From the NCBI GenBank assembly GCA_017311185.1, contig JAESUZ010000968.1, positions 1,178,001 to 1,242,000 on the forward strand: a stretch of DNA of 64,000 nucleotides. Reading direction: 5' to 3'. Below, one piece after another: positions 45,411-57,186 of this stretch (its first letter is position 1; each line of letters opens with the position of its first letter). The notes under the pieces were generated by a model that made no database searches, had not been told where the DNA came from, and saw nothing but the letters and a program-made list of their open reading frames with translations. This stretch comes from Proteles cristata cristata (taxonomy: Eukaryota; Chordata; Mammalia; Carnivora; Hyaenidae). Both the position numbers and the translations under genes were made by a program.

Positions 45411-47197
45411 AGAAAGAATATATGAAGAGATCCTCTGGTAAAAATTGTGACCCCCCCTCCCCCAGCCTGCCCAGCCAACCAGGAGAAGGGACTGGGGATG
45501 GGAGAAGGGAGAGGGTTGAATGAATGGTTGACAGTTTCAAGAGGCCAATGACTAGAATAAAATAAAGGTTGTCTGGCTGTGGCTGAAAAGAGGGTGGTAC
45601 TGAAGGAATGTTCTAGTAGGAAGCAAAGGCTGGGCCACGTGCAGAGGCAGGAGGGAAGAAGCGTAGGAGGAGCACAGAGGGTGGCTGATGCCTGCATGAG
45701 GCCAGGATCAATCACACCAGACTGGCAAGGGGCAGGGCCCTTCTACCCCCCATCCCCTGGAACACAGGGGAGGGGGCAGGATGGGCAAAGATACAAAGGG
45801 GTAGGGGTGAAGAGGGGGGGGTCTTATTTAGTGCCGGATGGCCTTTACTGCCTCTGTGGAGGAGGCCAGGTTGCTGGGCCCGGAGAGCAGAGTCGGGGTG
45901 CTTGGAAGGGAAGGAGGGGGTCTGGGAATCATGGGGAGGTTAGGAAGGGCCTCCTCATGGAATCAGAAAGGGAACCAGTGACGCATGAGAGGCTGCTGAG
46001 TAATCCTGAGGTTGGAAATGCACTTCGCTGATTTTCACATCCATTCCGTGGAGCCTGAGTGAGGCTCTTTGTGTGCTGGGGACACTGTGCTATTGATGGC
46101 TGGTAACTCTTGGTCGCGGCCATACCAGGGGTCAGCCCGAGCTCTGGGGATGTCGTGGGGGTAGAGGTGCACAGCAGTTGCGAAGGAACACGGGTGATGG
46201 TGCCCAGGGGAGAGGCCCCTGCACTGGGGAGTCGCTTCATCTGTGGGGCGGGGACAGAACGGTCCAGGACTTCAGCCAATGCTGTGGTCTCCAACCTTCT
46301 CAGCCAATGCCACATTTTGGACAACTATTCACAACCTAAGTTCAGGACCCTCACTGTATTTCCAGCCAGCTCCTTCTGCCTGCTGCGGTCCCCAGGGCTC
46401 TTCGTCCCCCCCCACCCCCCGCCCCGGGGATGGGGATGCCATCGGATTTGGCTCTCACAGACAGCACGGAGGGAGGTAGTCCTTGACGAGGGTGGAGAAG
46501 CCAGGCACAGAGCAGAACTTCGTCCCCACGCCCTTGGCGCTTCTCTGGGTTGGTGACTGTTCTCAGATCTGCTGCCTGCAGACCTGCCTGGGGTCCTGTG
46601 GCTGGGGTGTGAGCCAGCACAACCATGGACCCCCTCCTGCTTTATGGGTGCCCAAGCCTGCCCCCATCAGTGCGTGTCCTGACCCTTTGAGCAGTCACTG
46701 CGCCCCACCCCCTGCCCCCAGTGAGCTCCTGGTCACAGTCACAGACAAAAAGGGTCTATTTCAAGGGTTCCTGAAGCAGGTTTCCTTCCCATAGCAAACC
46801 AGTTGCAGACCTCATTCCAAGCCACCTATTCCACCACCTATTCCACATTATCTGACTTGTCCATAAAGTGCTCATAATGAGACCTGTGTACTCCTTCGAC
46901 AAACTGGGACTCCTGTCTGTCAGACTGTGCTGAAAAATGGACAACCAAAGTCAGGTGAAACATTGTCTCTGCCCCCAAGAAGCTCTCACTCTTGGGGATG
47001 TCGGGCCAGACGATCTGATTACTGTGGTGTGATGGGGACCTAGGACTGGGCATCTCAGAGGTAGCTATGCCAAGGTGGTCAGAGAAGGCTGCCTGGAGGA
47101 GGTGGGGCTTAAGCTAAGGTTTCCCCCCACCACCAGGTTTATGCATGTATTTTTAACTACCTTATATGCGTGGCCTTAAGCGATTTTATTAAAAATT
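45411..47197. other. Intergenic, mostly unique
   Basis: No gene recognised. About 46930-47110 resembles an old interspersed repeat of unidentified class. Confidence 0.45.
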
Positions 47198-47391
47198 GTT
47201 TTAATATTTATTTTTGAAAGAAAGAACATGAGCGGGGAAGGGCAGAGCTAGAAGGAGACACAGAATCTGAAGCAGTCGCCAGGCTCTGAGCTGTCAGCAC
47301 AGAGCCGGATGCTGGGCTCCAACTCACGAGCCATGAGATCATGACCTGGGCCAAAGTGGGATGCTCAACCAACTGAGCTACCCAGGTGCCC
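47198..47391 (-). mobile_element. CAN SINE
   Basis: Reverse copy, ttaatatttatttttgaaag tail and GAGCTACCCAGGTGCCC head. CGATTTT occurs on both flanks. Confidence 0.9.
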
Positions 47392-48289
47392 TGAAATTAA
47401 AACGATTTTTAAAAACATGAGCAATATTTTAGTATCAAGCAGAGAAGAAAGTTTATCTGATTTTATTTGATGCACTGGGAGAAGAGAAGTTCACTCTCGT
47501 GCTGTGTGGCCCCTTTGCCATGCTTCCTGGGACCGCCAATGGTAGCTGGGGACACGTGTGTCTCCTCACTCCTGGTCCCGCCGGGACTTTGCCTCGAGAC
47601 CCTGTCTTGAACTGAGTTTTGGAAAAGGAGTCTGGTTAGAGCAGCACGGAGGTGTGGAGTGGTGTGAGCTGTAAGGGCCCGACAGCAGCTCAGTGTGGCT
47701 GGAAGGCAGGGAGCCTGGCAGACAGCGGCTGGAGGGGGGCAGGGCCTTCTGAGCTAAATCAGGGAGTTTGAACTTTATCTCAAAGGCTACTGGGAGCCAC
47801 TGAAGCATTTAAGCCGGGGCAGGACAGAGCGAGCAGGTGGAGGAGGGTAGTGGAGCCCAGATTGGACTGGGGAGGCCGGCTGGGAGGGTGATCAAAGTTA
47901 GGGTCAGATCTGAGAGTGCAAAGATGGAGAGTTAGGGGTGGCCCAGGGGACATTAAGGAGGCAGAACTGTCAGCCCTGGAGACGTGGGGTGGGGTGAGGC
48001 TGAGAGGGAGAACAGCAGGACCCTGGGGGGTCTGGCTCGGGATGGGGAAGGGGACAGAAGCAGCAACAATGGAGGGAAATGATTTTAATTTCCCTTCTGC
48101 TGAGGGTGTTGAGGTACATCCTCTGTGTGTGGGGGGGTCTCAGGAGCCCTGTAGGGGTCCTGCCAATTCAAGCCACACCAAGAAAACACGAATGAGTTTG
48201 GGAAGCCCATTCTTCAAGATCAGACAATGACGCCACAGTCTCTCATTTATCCACCTCGATTTACCTCAAAAGGTTTCCTTTTTTTTTTT
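47392..48289. other. Intergenic with an old-repeat-like stretch
   Basis: gggagtttgaactttatctc...tactgggagccactgaagc (about 47762-47805) matches a common mammalian repeat I cannot name. No gene is seen. Confidence 0.4.
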
Positions 48290-48505
48290 CTTTTTAACAT
48301 TTTAAAGCTTATTTGTTGAGAGAGCAAGTGAGCACGACCAGGGGAGGGGCAGAGGGAGAGGGAGACACAGAATCCCAAGCACTTTCAGTGCTGTCAGCAC
48401 AGAGCCCGATGCGGGGCTTGAACTCACGAGCTGTGAGATCATGGCCTAAGCCCCAAACCAAGAATTGGCCACTTAAATCGACTGAACCACCAGGGGGGTG
48501 CCCCT
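48290..48505 (-). mobile_element. CAN SINE
   Basis: Reverse copy with a damaged head (accaccaggggggtgcccc). Flanks TTACCTCAAAAGGTTTC / CTACCTCAGAAGCTTCT. Confidence 0.88.
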
Positions 48506-48519
48506 ACCTCAGAAGCTTC

Positions 48520-48650
48520 TTAGAGGGGCCTGTCACGCGGTCAGCGTGAAGCCTGCCTGGGATTCTCTGTCTCCCTCTCCCTGCCCCTCCCCTGCTTGTG
48601 CTCTCTGTCTCTCCAAAATAAATAAATAAAAATCTTTAAAAAAAGAAAAA
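48520..48650 (+). mobile_element. 5'-truncated CAN SINE
   Basis: Only the CT-rich body and tail remain (gaagcctgcctgggattctc to aataaataaataaaaatc). TTCTTAGA lies on both sides, so truncation probably occurred on insertion. Confidence 0.82.
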
Positions 48651-50329
48651 AGGTTCTTAGAAACTAACACGAGGCTTCCCAGAAGGAATTTGGATTCGGA
48701 TTCTGCTAGGGTACAAGGAGAACCCGCGGCTGAGTGGACACCCTCCTGGCACAGGCCCCCAAGGGCTGCTCCAGAGACATCTGGTCCCTTGGCAGGAATA
48801 AGTCTGGGGCTCCCTCTGGGGCCATGTGGCCCCTTTTCCAGAATCCCTCTTTTCTAAAGTAGCCATTTGTCTGCGTTCTGTCTCCTGGTGCTGTTCTTGG
48901 GTCTTGGGATTTCTCCAAGAGCAGCCCAGAGCCACACTCACCTCCAAGTCCCATCCCTTTCTGGGTGTGAATGTTTCAGGGTGTCTCCACCTTCATGTGA
49001 GCAGTGGGCGCGGGGGTGGGGTGGGGGGAATCAGCGGGAGGGATCTGGGCAAGAAGCAGGATGGGGAATGGGGATCTGGGTGAACTCCCCATCTCCTCGA
49101 AGGTGTGCTTTTTTGTTTGAAGGGATTTAAGAATACCACGTTAATAATATGAGAAAGAGAAAACGTTTTTTGATTTATGAGAATATTTATGTCCCATTGT
49201 ATTATCTTTTGACATTTCTTTTTCTAGGACGTGTGCCTCCAAGGCCAAACACATGAGTGCATGTGTGCAAACATACACACACGGACATTTTTTTGCTTAA
49301 CCGACGCTTTGGATTAAATCAGACTGCTCACATCGTTATATCATTACATGACTGACTTGACCCAAGAGATTAGAGAGGTCAAGGTCAGCTTGAAGGAGAG
49401 CAAAGTCTTTCCCTGCAACCAGCCTGGCCCCTTGGGCATGAGAGATGGAGGCATGTTGCTGGTGATCCCTGGGAAGGGAGAGTCTTGGGCTCCCCATGGC
49501 CTACAGGAGGATCTGGGTCTCTCAGGTGGACACACACAGCCTCCTGGGGTCTGGTCCTCAAACCTGAGGGCAGGGTGTGTTCCTGCCTCCTCTCTGCCTG
49601 GAGGACCCCCCCTCTACCCCCAAACACACACACCATCCTGACCTCTCCAGCCTTGGCCCTCAGGCTGACTGTGCCTGCTGCCTTTTCCTCGTTGAGAGGT
49701 CCCAGCAACCGGCACAGGCCAGCCTTTACCGCTTGACCGTGCTGACAAGGTGGGCAGAGAGAGGCCAGGTGCCCTTTTCAACAGGTCACCGTCTCCCATA
49801 GAGGGTAGCCGCAGTGGCCCACCAGCGCAGGTCACTCGCTGCCGCTGCCGAAGCCCAGGAGGGCCACGGCTTCCCTGGGGCCACCTGGCTTGCCTGGGGA
49901 AGCATGCGGTGGGTTATGTCGCCACCTATCGCCTGGTTTGCCCAGCAAAGTCAGTCAGGGCCTTGCTTGAGAGGGGAAAGGACGCACATCCTCTTTCTGG
50001 AGACAGGACCTGGCCCTGGGGGGGTGGGGGTGGGGGGTGAAGAGAAGGAGGGGTTCTCGACGACCCAGTGGAAAGTTCGAACCAGGTCCTGGCTCAGCTC
50101 TGGCCACACGGCCTGGGGCAAGCGCCACCTTCTCTCTAGTGATGCCGAGCGCGGTGGGTGCTGGCAGATGGGCGCGGGGAGGGCTGGGGTGGGGAAAGCA
50201 CGGCTCCCTGAGCTGGGGCGCACCCCGCGGCTGTGAGCCCCGTGGAGGCGGGAGGAAGAGGCGGGCAGCTCTCTGTTAGTTTCTTAACCTCCCTAAGTCT
50301 CTTTCTTCCTTCCTTGGTAAGCTCGCCTC
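48651..50329. other. Intergenic, unique
   Basis: No repeat or gene recognised. Confidence 0.5.
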
Positions 50330-50560
50330 ACAGAGTCACCGCAAGAGTGAACGGAAGCGATGCCGTGAGGGTCGCATCATCACCACGCGGCCCACGAGGC
50401 CACGGGGAGGCGGACCGGGACACAGCCTGGCGCACACATTTCGCGAGACGCGAAGCCAAGCCGCACACATCTCGCGAGAACGCGAAGACCAAGACCCGCC
50501 CGAAGCACGTCTACTCGGTTGTCTGTGCGAGAGGCCCTGGGGACAGAAGAGAGGGACGAA
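50330..50560. promoter_or_regulatory. CpG-rich spot with duplicated TCTCGCGAGA-type motif
   Basis: TTTCGCGAGA at 50439-50448 and TCTCGCGAGA at 50470-50479, each preceded by CACACAT/CACACA and followed by CGCGAAG, lie 31 bases apart. This is the CGCG element bound by BANP and associated with ZBTB33 in CpG promoters. Promoter activity here is inference. Confidence 0.45.
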
Positions 50561-50789
50561 ACGGGAGGGCTCTGCGCAGACAGGTGGTGGCTGTGCCCTG
50601 ACTGTGGAGCATAATTTCTGCACCTGAACTCACAAAGGAGCCTAAACCTTCTTTGCAGAACGAGTGGTTTACGGAGAGCGAACTGCGTGACGCGGCCCGA
50701 CAGGGCCAGTGCCACCTGGAAGGCACCTTGGTTGCCTCATGCTGGCCACCCGAGGGGCCCTTTCCAATGTTTCTTTTGGAGATCAGCAG

Positions 50790-51300
50790 TATATGAGCTG
50801 GTTTCCTTGCTCTTCAGGCGTCCCCCTGGCGGAGAGTGTCCCGTCTGGTGTCCCGCCCGTCCGTGCACGGTAACACCCAGCACCGTCCTAGCCGCCGGTC
50901 TGTACTGCAGCCAGTTCCCTCGGCATCTGACCGCGCTGACAATACAAGGACACATCGCAGACCATGCAGAAGCCCTCAGAACACGCTGCGCTGGCCAGAA
51001 GGGCCCCTGGGAAGTCGAAAGTACGTTCTTCCGGTGTTTAGACACACATTAAATTCAGTTTCCACGTATCGTCCTCCAGGTTCTACCTCGGTCCTCGAGG
51101 CCAGAGTGTCCCTGGGACAGCGACACTGGGAGCTCCCTTGCCACGCCCCTTTGAAGGACTTCCGGTTGCTTCCAATTTTGCCACGCCCTCAACCAGTGGC
51201 ACAGCAGGCACGCCTTTAGTCTGCGGGTGTTAAGTGGCCTCGAAGGACAGAGTCCTACAGGTGGGACCTGCCGGGTTGAAGAGTGTGTATTCTAACTTGT
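50790..51300 (-). mobile_element. Possible degenerate L1 relic, unusually CpG-rich
   Basis: gaaggacttccggttgcttccaattttgcc and the following text faintly resemble reverse L1 ORF2 3' sequence. Weak. Confidence 0.25.
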
Positions 51301-52155
51301 CATGCTTCGAAACAGTCTTCCCAGAAGGCTTCAGCCCAGAGCGACCTTCACAGCCACCTCGGGCCACTCCCCTGCCAACGCTTTCAGCAAGCCTCCCCCA
51401 AGGAAGAGCTGGGGAAAGAGGCCAAGCGGGGAGCCGGCAGTGATGGGGTGGCTCCCACGGCCTGAGGGTGCTGTGTGCACGCGCGTGCGTACGTGTGCGC
51501 GCAGCCTGTGGGGGTGCCGCAGCAAGGCTGGGACAAGGCTGGGACAGCAGTTAAGCAGCAAGGACTGAGGTCGAGGACGTGGGTGGAGACTGAGGAGTGA
51601 AGACACCAGAGTGGCACTTAAGAGACAGCCTGGCTGTGCGGCCACACGGGAGCCAAAGAAGAGAGCGCAGGTGGGTGGATGCCCTTGCTGGGCGTGGAGA
51701 CAGGGCTTGGCGAGGTGTGTGTGCGGGGTGAGGGGTGGTTGGGGGCTGCGCCCTCCTGAATCTGGAGGGGGCTGAGTGATGTCTGAGTCCAGGTGATCCC
51801 CAGGTCATGGGCATGAGGCCTGGAGCTGATCTGGGAATGAGCAGCAAGGTTTCCACCGCCTCTGGAGAAAACCGTTCTTCTGAGGCCAGCACTCCAGGAC
51901 CCTGGGTTGAAGGAGTCCCCCAGGGAGGCCTCTCAGCACCCTTTTCCCCCCAGGCCCAGCCTGCCCTGGGGAAGACTTGGTTTTTGCAGAGGGTGGGGAC
52001 ACAGGCCAGGTGCCTCTTGGGTCAGGGGACATGTCTGGCCCTATGGACTGGCTGGGTCACTTGTGAGGCCTGGGCCGATGACTGTGGACTACAAATGTGA
52101 AGTGCTTGGAGTGATTCTGAAGAGGGGTGGGAGGGCGGTAATAAGAGTGAGACCA
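51301..52155. other. Intergenic, unique
   Basis: An alternating GC/GT patch (cacgcgcgtgcgtacgtgtgcgcgc) lies at 51479-51503. No gene is seen. Confidence 0.45.
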
Positions 52156-52196
52156 GGGGCACCTGGGTGGCTCAGTCGGTTAAATGTCCAACTTCC
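52156..52196 (+). mobile_element. CAN SINE head fragment fused to the next SINE
   Basis: Only the first 41 bases of a SINE head (GGGCACCTGGGTGGCTCAGT ... aacttccg), directly joined to a second complete head. Confidence 0.85.
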
Positions 52197-52410
52197 GGGG
52201 CGCCTGGGTGGCTTAGTCGGTTAAGCGTCCGACTTTCGCTTAGGTCATGATCTCGCGGTTCGTGGGTTCGAGCCCCGCGTCGGGCTCTGTGCTGACTGCC
52301 AGTTCAGAGCTTGGAGCCTGTTTCAGAGTCTGTGACTCCCTCTCTCTCTGCCCCTCCTCCACTCCTGCTCTTTCTCTCTCAAAAATAAAACATTAAAAAA
52401 AAAAAAAAAA
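52197..52410 (+). mobile_element. CAN SINE, apparently chimeric
   Basis: Head and body of the young-looking type (gctgactgccagttcagagc) but an older-type end (ctttctctctcaaaaataaaac). No duplication separates it from the head fragment. Outer flanks GTGAGACCAGG / GGGAGATCAAAGG are roughly alike. Confidence 0.85.
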
Positions 52411-54764
52411 GGGAGATCAAAGGGGTGCCAGAGGGTTGGGAAGAAATCAAGAGCTTCCAGCCTGGAAATTCAGGGAAGAGCCTAAGAGGGGAAACGCCTG
52501 CTGGATTTGACTGCCTAGCGGGTCAGGGTGAGATGGCGGGAAGGCAGTGGGCTGGGGAATGACTGGCAGCGAGAGTGAAGTCAGCCAGTGGAGACCGCAC
52601 CCTTGAGGAAGGTCAGCCAGGAAGGAACACGGTCCTAGCCGACCTTCCTCAAGGGAAGGTGAGGAGAAGGGCACAGGATGGACAGAAGGACCCAAGGACA
52701 GTGTGGGTGTGGTGGGAAGGCCCGGTGCATTTACGTGAGGACCGAGACCAAGCTGTGGGGTGGACTGCAGGCCTCAGGGCCAGAGCCCAGATGGGGCATC
52801 TCCCGCCTCGGCCCCCCGGAGGGAGCCAGGCCCCAGCCCTGGGGGGAACCAAGTGTAGGAAGACAGCTGACTCCAAGGCTTCTACTGGATTTGTCCCACA
52901 GCAGCAGCCCCCCACAGAAGGGAGATTTCAAGGGAACCCCAGGCCCAGTGCGCAGGCATCTCACTGCCCGACACTGTATGTCAGGAAGAACTGCTCTGGA
53001 GAAGAGCCCCAGTTCTGGCTCTTGCTGATCTCACTCGTCTTAATGAGTGGCTGTCCCTCTACCCCACCTACTGACTTGACAAATTTTGTTGAATTCACAC
53101 AATTTATATTGGATGTTGCAAGGACAGGGAAAGGCTTTATTTATTTACAGCGAAAACACGTGTAACATAATTCTCTCTCTAACACAGAAAACCCCATAAA
53201 GTACACAAAGCAATCTCTATCTGTATTTACCCAGGGACATTAACAGCCGGAAGGGGGGCTGAGACTGGGAATAAAGCCAAGGACTAATTCCATTTAAAAA
53301 AAAAAAAATAAGAAAGAAAAAGAAGAAAAGAAACTGCCTTAAAAAATAGCATTTTTCTACTTGTCAGTAGCTGCACTTTCCCTCCTCCGTGTATGAAAAC
53401 GTGAAACAGAAAACAGCACCTGTGAAAACACACTTCGGCAGCACCAGGCAGAGATGAGGCAACGGCCCAGGGCTGTGGAATTCCAGCCCTGACTTCCAGG
53501 CAGGTCCCTGCAATACCGTCTGCGCTGGGCAGTTCTTTCCCGAAAGCCCCCACCCCCACTGACGACAGAGAACTCCAGCGGCCTGGCTCCTCTTGTTTGT
53601 GGTTTAGTCGGAGAACCTAGGAATCAAGCACAGCAGTGAGGAACGCGACAGACCTCCATTGCCCCACGCCGAGCAGCCATCAGCTGCAGGGGCCACTGGC
53701 GGTCACAGTCACACATCAGAGGGAGCCAGAGCTGATCCCGGGTCTGCGGTGACGACCAGATGGGCCTGGGGAACAGACGTCATGGCTGTACGGCCCCTAC
53801 TGGATGGGTTCTGGGAAATGGGAACCGATTAGTGTGGTGGCCCAGAAACCTCAAATCACGAACATGGGACAGTCTCTGGGAATCAGAGCAGAAAGGACCC
53901 TGACTTCATCCAGGTCAACTTCATTTTCCAGATGAAGTCCCAAAAAAGACTAATTTCTGAATGCAGGTAGAGCTTTATTCATTAGAATTTCCCAACTGTT
54001 CCATAAGGAGTAGCACTTCCTGAGCCACTGAAAGATGTGGAAAGCACCCCAAGAGTCCATTACAGAAGCAGCTGCTTCTCAGTGGGATACCACAGAAGTC
54101 CTGAAACACAAACCGGGCATTGCGTGAGCCACCGGGGAGGTCACCACACAAAGCCTGGACAGAGCCTCCCCCAGGCAGCTCCGCAGCACCACCAGAGAGA
54201 CAGGGCGGAGGTTTATCCAGAAACAGAAGACCATGGTTCAACTCCTGGGTGCCACTACTTCCGCTCTGAGCTCCTCTCCTTCCTCACCTACGGACGGTGC
54301 ACAGTAACGTGTACCTCACCGAGCTGGTACGAGTGTGGCAGTTATCTGAAGGAGAGCACGTGACGAATGCCGTTATAACAACTACTGATGGTTCTGCAGC
54401 CTTTGCCCACCATCCCTCCTCCCCGACCCCCTGGTGCCAAACCCTGGCCCCAGAGCTGTCGAATGCGGGTACACAGAGGGCTGGTGTGAGCAAGGATCCT
54501 GCCTTCACTCCCTTCAAGCAGAACAGCAGCTTCTGAGGGGAGGAGAAGCCCGCCTGGGACGCTCCCCGTGGGGCAGGAGCAGCAGACAGGTATAGCCCAG
54601 GCAGGAGGGGGAAGGCCAACGCTTCCTCCTCCAACTGTCCATCTCATTTAAGTCTATGAAGAGCGCATTTTGTGCCTATAAATACTACAGCACTCTGCTC
54701 ATTAAAAGCCCTTGTTGGCTGGCCTTTATCACAAATTACAGAAAAACATGGCACCCATAAAACG
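52411..54764. other. Intergenic, long nearly repeat-free stretch
   Basis: No SINE is seen for 2.3 kb and no coding exon recognised. On the - strand AATAAA occurs near 53133-53141 and at about 53973, so a reverse-strand non-coding transcript end is possible. A GA/A-rich run lies at 53293-53334. Confidence 0.4.
52600..52655. repeat. Inverted repeat, 15-bp perfect stem with 26-nt loop
   Basis: CCCTTGAGGAAGGTC at 52600-52614 pairs with GACCTTCCTCAAGGG at 52641-52655. Two further G-C pairs follow a mismatch inside the loop. The stem is shorter than in a typical microRNA precursor. Confidence 0.9.
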
Positions 54765-54835
54765 AGGACACAAACCGTGAGATCACGACCTGGGCTAAGT
54801 CAGACAGTTAACTGACTGAGTCACTCAGGCGCTCC
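54765..54835 (-). mobile_element. CAN SINE head fragment
   Basis: Only the reversed tRNA-like head (aaaccgtgagatcacgacctg to gagtcactcaggcgctcc) is present. The next SINE abuts it. Confidence 0.82.
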
Positions 54836-55040
54836 TATTTATTTATTTTTAAAAGAGAGGGAGAGAGCAAGCACATGCCCAAGTAGGGGAGGCACAGAGA
54901 GAAGGAGAGAGAGAATCCCAAGCAGGCTCTGCACAGTTAGCACAAAGCCTATGTGGGGCTCAAACCCAAGAACTGGGAGATCTTGACTTGAGCCAAAACC
55001 AAGAGTCAGACACTTAACTGACTGAGCCACCCAGGCACCT
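54836..55040 (-). mobile_element. CAN SINE
   Basis: Reverse copy, tatttatttatttttaaaag tail and GAGCCACCCAGGCACC head. Confidence 0.9.
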
Positions 55041-55959
55041 AAATTTGAATTTTATTTATGTCAAATTTAGACATTTGAATAAAAAAATAAAGATCTATAT
55101 CCCACTTCAAATTAAAAGTTTATCAAAAATAAACTGCCAATGGTTTAGAACCCTAAACTTAAAAAAAGACCTATAAAAATACTAGAGGGAGACAAGACAT
55201 TACTTGCTGGTTAAGGAGAAACATAAAGAGACAATGAACAAATGAGAAGGTGCTTAACTCCCGTAGTAATGGAGGAAACACAAATTAAACATGAAGCAGG
55301 TATGAGGAGGCCCCTCCCTCAGGTAGTCTCACTCCCCTCTATCCCCAACTCTGTTCAAGAGCAACAGGAGCACCCACATACCAGCCCTTGGGGCCTGGGT
55401 AAAACTGACGGCCTGAGCCCGGCTGGCCTGCTGGGAGCCCTTTTATCTGCAAGCTTGCGCCCGGGCTCCCCACACCCCTCTTCATGGGACTCTCGGGCTC
55501 TCCTATTGCTTTCTTCCCAAGTCCCAAAGTCCCCCCACACTCTTCCCTCTCAAAAACGAAGCTGTTAATCTGCAAGGAGGAACAAATTTAGTTCCCTTTT
55601 ACCTCAACTTCTACTCAGTTTCAAGGTCTTTCATTATACAATGTCCCAGAGATGCGTTTTCTTAAGAAAAGAACTGTTCTTTTGTGTGCCAGGACCTCTA
55701 CAGCTCTCCCAGAGCAACCAATTAAAAATGCACGGTATTTCTATCTCTGCCACACCAAAGATTCCATATTCTAAACCATAACAGCAGGTCAGAGGGTAAA
55801 ACAAAACCAAAAACGCTTATCTTTGTGATGGGAAGGCATCTGATACCAGTCACTCCTGATAAGAGTTTTTCATAAAAACACGTCCTTAATGTGATAAAAA
55901 GAAGAGCATTGCAACCAGAAGCCCACATCATGCTTAACAGCTGAGGGCAGGAGTTCTGT
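55041..55959. other. Intergenic
   Basis: About 55060-55290 is A-rich and L1-like (+). 55300-55560 is GC-rich. No gene recognised. Confidence 0.4.
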
Positions 55960-56632
55960 CACAGCCACAAAAGACATGGATGCTCAGGGTTGCCACCACG
56001 ATTCAACACTGTCCTGAAAGCAGTGGCCCACCACATGTGCTTAGATGGGCTCTGAGTAAAATATGAAATGTAAATGGCAGCAATATTAGGAGACAGAATT
56101 TCCATTACTTGTATATAATGATCACATACCTAGATATCCAGGGAAGCCACTGCCAACTCATGTAACTGACAGAACTATCAAAAAACTAAAAAATTTACAA
56201 AAGCGTTTGGTTACATAGAAATAGGCAAGATTTATAGAAAGGACACCTGACTCTATAAACATGTGGAAAGATGCTTGGTCAGGGACATACTAATTCTAAT
56301 AATGAGATCTCATTTCAGATGTAGCAAACTGGCAAAGATTAAAATGTATGACAATATAAATGATAGCAAAGCTATGGAACAGAATCTCTCAGGTGCTACC
56401 AAAGGGGACGTGAATTGGTATAGCCACTTGAGTGACTAACTTAGCAATACCTAGTTCAGTTGCAGATATACAGGTCATAACCCAAGGACACATTTAAATA
56501 AGGGTCACAGAAAGCTCAGGTATGGGGACAGTAACTATATTATAACTTCCTATCTGTTACTGTTAAAAATGTTGTAATACCTCCTAGGATGGAATGCTAC
56601 TCAAATCATTTTTTAAAAATGAGGTAGCTCTT

Positions 56633-56811
56633 GGGACACCTGGGTGGCTTAGTTGGTTAAGCATCCAACTTTGGCTCAGGTCACCATCTCACAGTTTGGG
56701 AGTTTGAGCCCCACGTCAGCGGGGAACCTGGTTGGATGTCTCTTTCCCTCTCTCTGCCCCTTCCCCACTTGAGCACATGAGCTCTCAAAATAGTTAAAAC
56801 TTAAAAAAAAA
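56633..56811 (+). mobile_element. CAN SINE
   Basis: Forward copy. 18-bp duplication AAAAATGAGGTAGCTCTT (56615-56632) / AAAAATGAGGTAGTTCTT (56812-56829), one mismatch. Confidence 0.95.
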
Positions 56812-56843
56812 AAAAATGAGGTAGTTCTTTGAGTGCTAACTTA

Positions 56844-57038
56844 ATTTTTTTAATGTTTTATTTATTTTTTGAGAGACAGACAGCATGAGCAGGGGAGGGT
56901 CAGAGAGAGAGGGAGACAGAATCCGAAGACAGGCTCTGTCAGCACAGAGCCCGATGCGGAGCTCGAACCCACAAACCATGAGATCATGACCTGAGCTGAA
57001 GCCGGATGATCAACCAACGGAGCCCCCCCAGGCGTCCC
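56844..57038 (-). mobile_element. CAN SINE
   Basis: Reverse copy, 32 bases from and opposite to the previous one. Flanks TTTGAGTGCTAACTTA (56828) and TTGTGAGTGCTAACTTA (57039). Confidence 0.94.
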
Positions 57039-57080
57039 TTGTGAGTGCTAACTTAGAGGTCACCCAAAATGTATTTAAAT

Positions 57081-57186
57081 TTTATTTATTTTAAGTAATC
57101 TCTACACTAAATGTGGGGCTTGAACTCATGACACAGAGGATCAAGAGTTGCATGCTCTTCTGACTGAGCCAGCCGGACGGCCCCTG
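57081..57186 (-). mobile_element. Short older CAN SINE
   Basis: Reverse short form. Exact 14-bp duplication AAATGTATTTAAAT at 57067-57080 and 57187-57200. Confidence 0.93.
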
